64,000 nucleotides of DNA from Triatoma infestans (taxonomy: Eukaryota; Arthropoda; Insecta; Hemiptera; Reduviidae), in NCBI GenBank assembly GCA_011037195.1, contig JAAEAF010006518.1, positions 21,111-85,110 on the forward strand, written 5' to 3'. Made by a program: the position numbers and the translations under genes. This document shows positions 63,780 through 64,000 of the stretch, piece after piece. Position 1 is the stretch's first letter. Each line of letters opens with the position of its first letter. The notes beneath the pieces were generated by a model that did not search any database, had not been told where the DNA came from, and saw only the letters and a list, made by a program, of their open reading frames with translations.

Positions 63780-64000
63780 ACTTTAGCAAGAAGGCAGTGA
63801 GATGGGAGACGTCCCATATTACACTCAAGACGTCGTTACTAACGCCAGTCAACCGTGGGCAAGGAAGAGAAAATTAAGCCCCGTCCACCACCTACAGTAG
63901 ATTCTGTGTGGGGGTCGGCTACACCAAGCCCACGCCGCTGTGACCTCCCCGTGGGTCTGTCTATTGTGGCATCCACGACCTAGGGCACCCCCGTCAGCCG
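63780..64000 (+). mobile_element. Penelope-like tail, second direct copy at window end
   Basis: TCGTTACTAACGCCAGTCAAC, AGAAAATTAAGCCCCG, GTAGATTCTGTGTGGGGG, CGCCGCTGTGACC and TGTCTATTGTGGCATCC repeat the tail at 63530-63715 with a ~290-bp spacing. It runs off the window. Confidence 0.65.

Noticed and set aside
1..64000. Bacterial-type operons, Shine-Dalgarno sites, phage or endosymbiont DNA
   Set aside because: No run of compact same-strand genes, no bacterial protein families, and the whole window is intron/transposon-type eukaryotic DNA.

Overview
This window looks like a repeat-saturated, AT-rich piece of an arthropod, probably insect, nuclear genome. The evidence is spliceosomal exon borders, a host coding exon with a polyglutamine run, many decayed non-LTR retrotransposons of clades common in insects, Penelope-like elements, tRNA-derived SINEs and terminal-inverted-repeat MITEs. 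I cannot name the species. Nothing points to bacteria, phage, plasmid or CRISPR.

Host gene. One gene is supported, on the minus strand. Three exons (about 49660-49513, 33826-33789, 21751-21350) have splice signals and reading phases that fit together exactly. The middle exon is only 38 nt, the introns are about 15.7 and 12.0 kb, and the last exon carries 13 glutamines, a stop codon and an AATAAA signal about 215 bp downstream. I do not recognise the protein. Nearly everything between its exons is transposon debris.

Retrotransposons. LINE-A (RNase H-bearing, I/LOA-like, 3' ATA-repeat tail) is best preserved at 41808-44682 and has fragments at about 4255, 22550, 31490, 31960, 49676, 54090 and 55210. 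LINE-B lies at 2205-3085, 32055-32403, 37573-38478 and 51455. LINE-C lies at 4735, 22836 and 50143. LINE-D lies at 39415 and 45655. LINE-E lies at 58826-60906. An R1-clade-like element with a 5' array of ~70-bp monomers spans about 13555-20700. RTE-like fragments lie at 6640-8420, 9530-10610, 13255-13430 and 47870-49480. Penelope-like GIY-YIG endonuclease remnants and tails occupy 61486-64000, plus a tail at about 4025. All copies are frameshifted, truncated or both.

SINEs. SINE-1 (8428, 10731, 46600) and SINE-2 (11900, 12786, 32700, 50703, 54276, 56755) have tRNA-like Pol III boxes, and three copies have clear target-site duplications. The 3' tail of SINE-2a resembles the 3' end of LINE-B, and the tail of SINE-1 resembles the 3' end of an RTE copy 1 kb away, so the window seems to hold two SINE/LINE partnerships. 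A second SINE-2 subfamily has a different tail.

DNA-type repeats. A very abundant family (TIR-P) has terminal inverted repeats with a CTTTCTCTTACT core; a complete 690-bp copy is at 51931-52620, and its interior carries an AC tract that has grown into several of the window's microsatellites. A 1.4-kb MITE bounded by TA (24783-26184) contains an exact 77-bp tandem duplication. Short hairpin families (FB-G, and 56398-57280) and family H fill much of the rest. Remaining stretches are low-complexity AT-rich DNA in which I see no genes.
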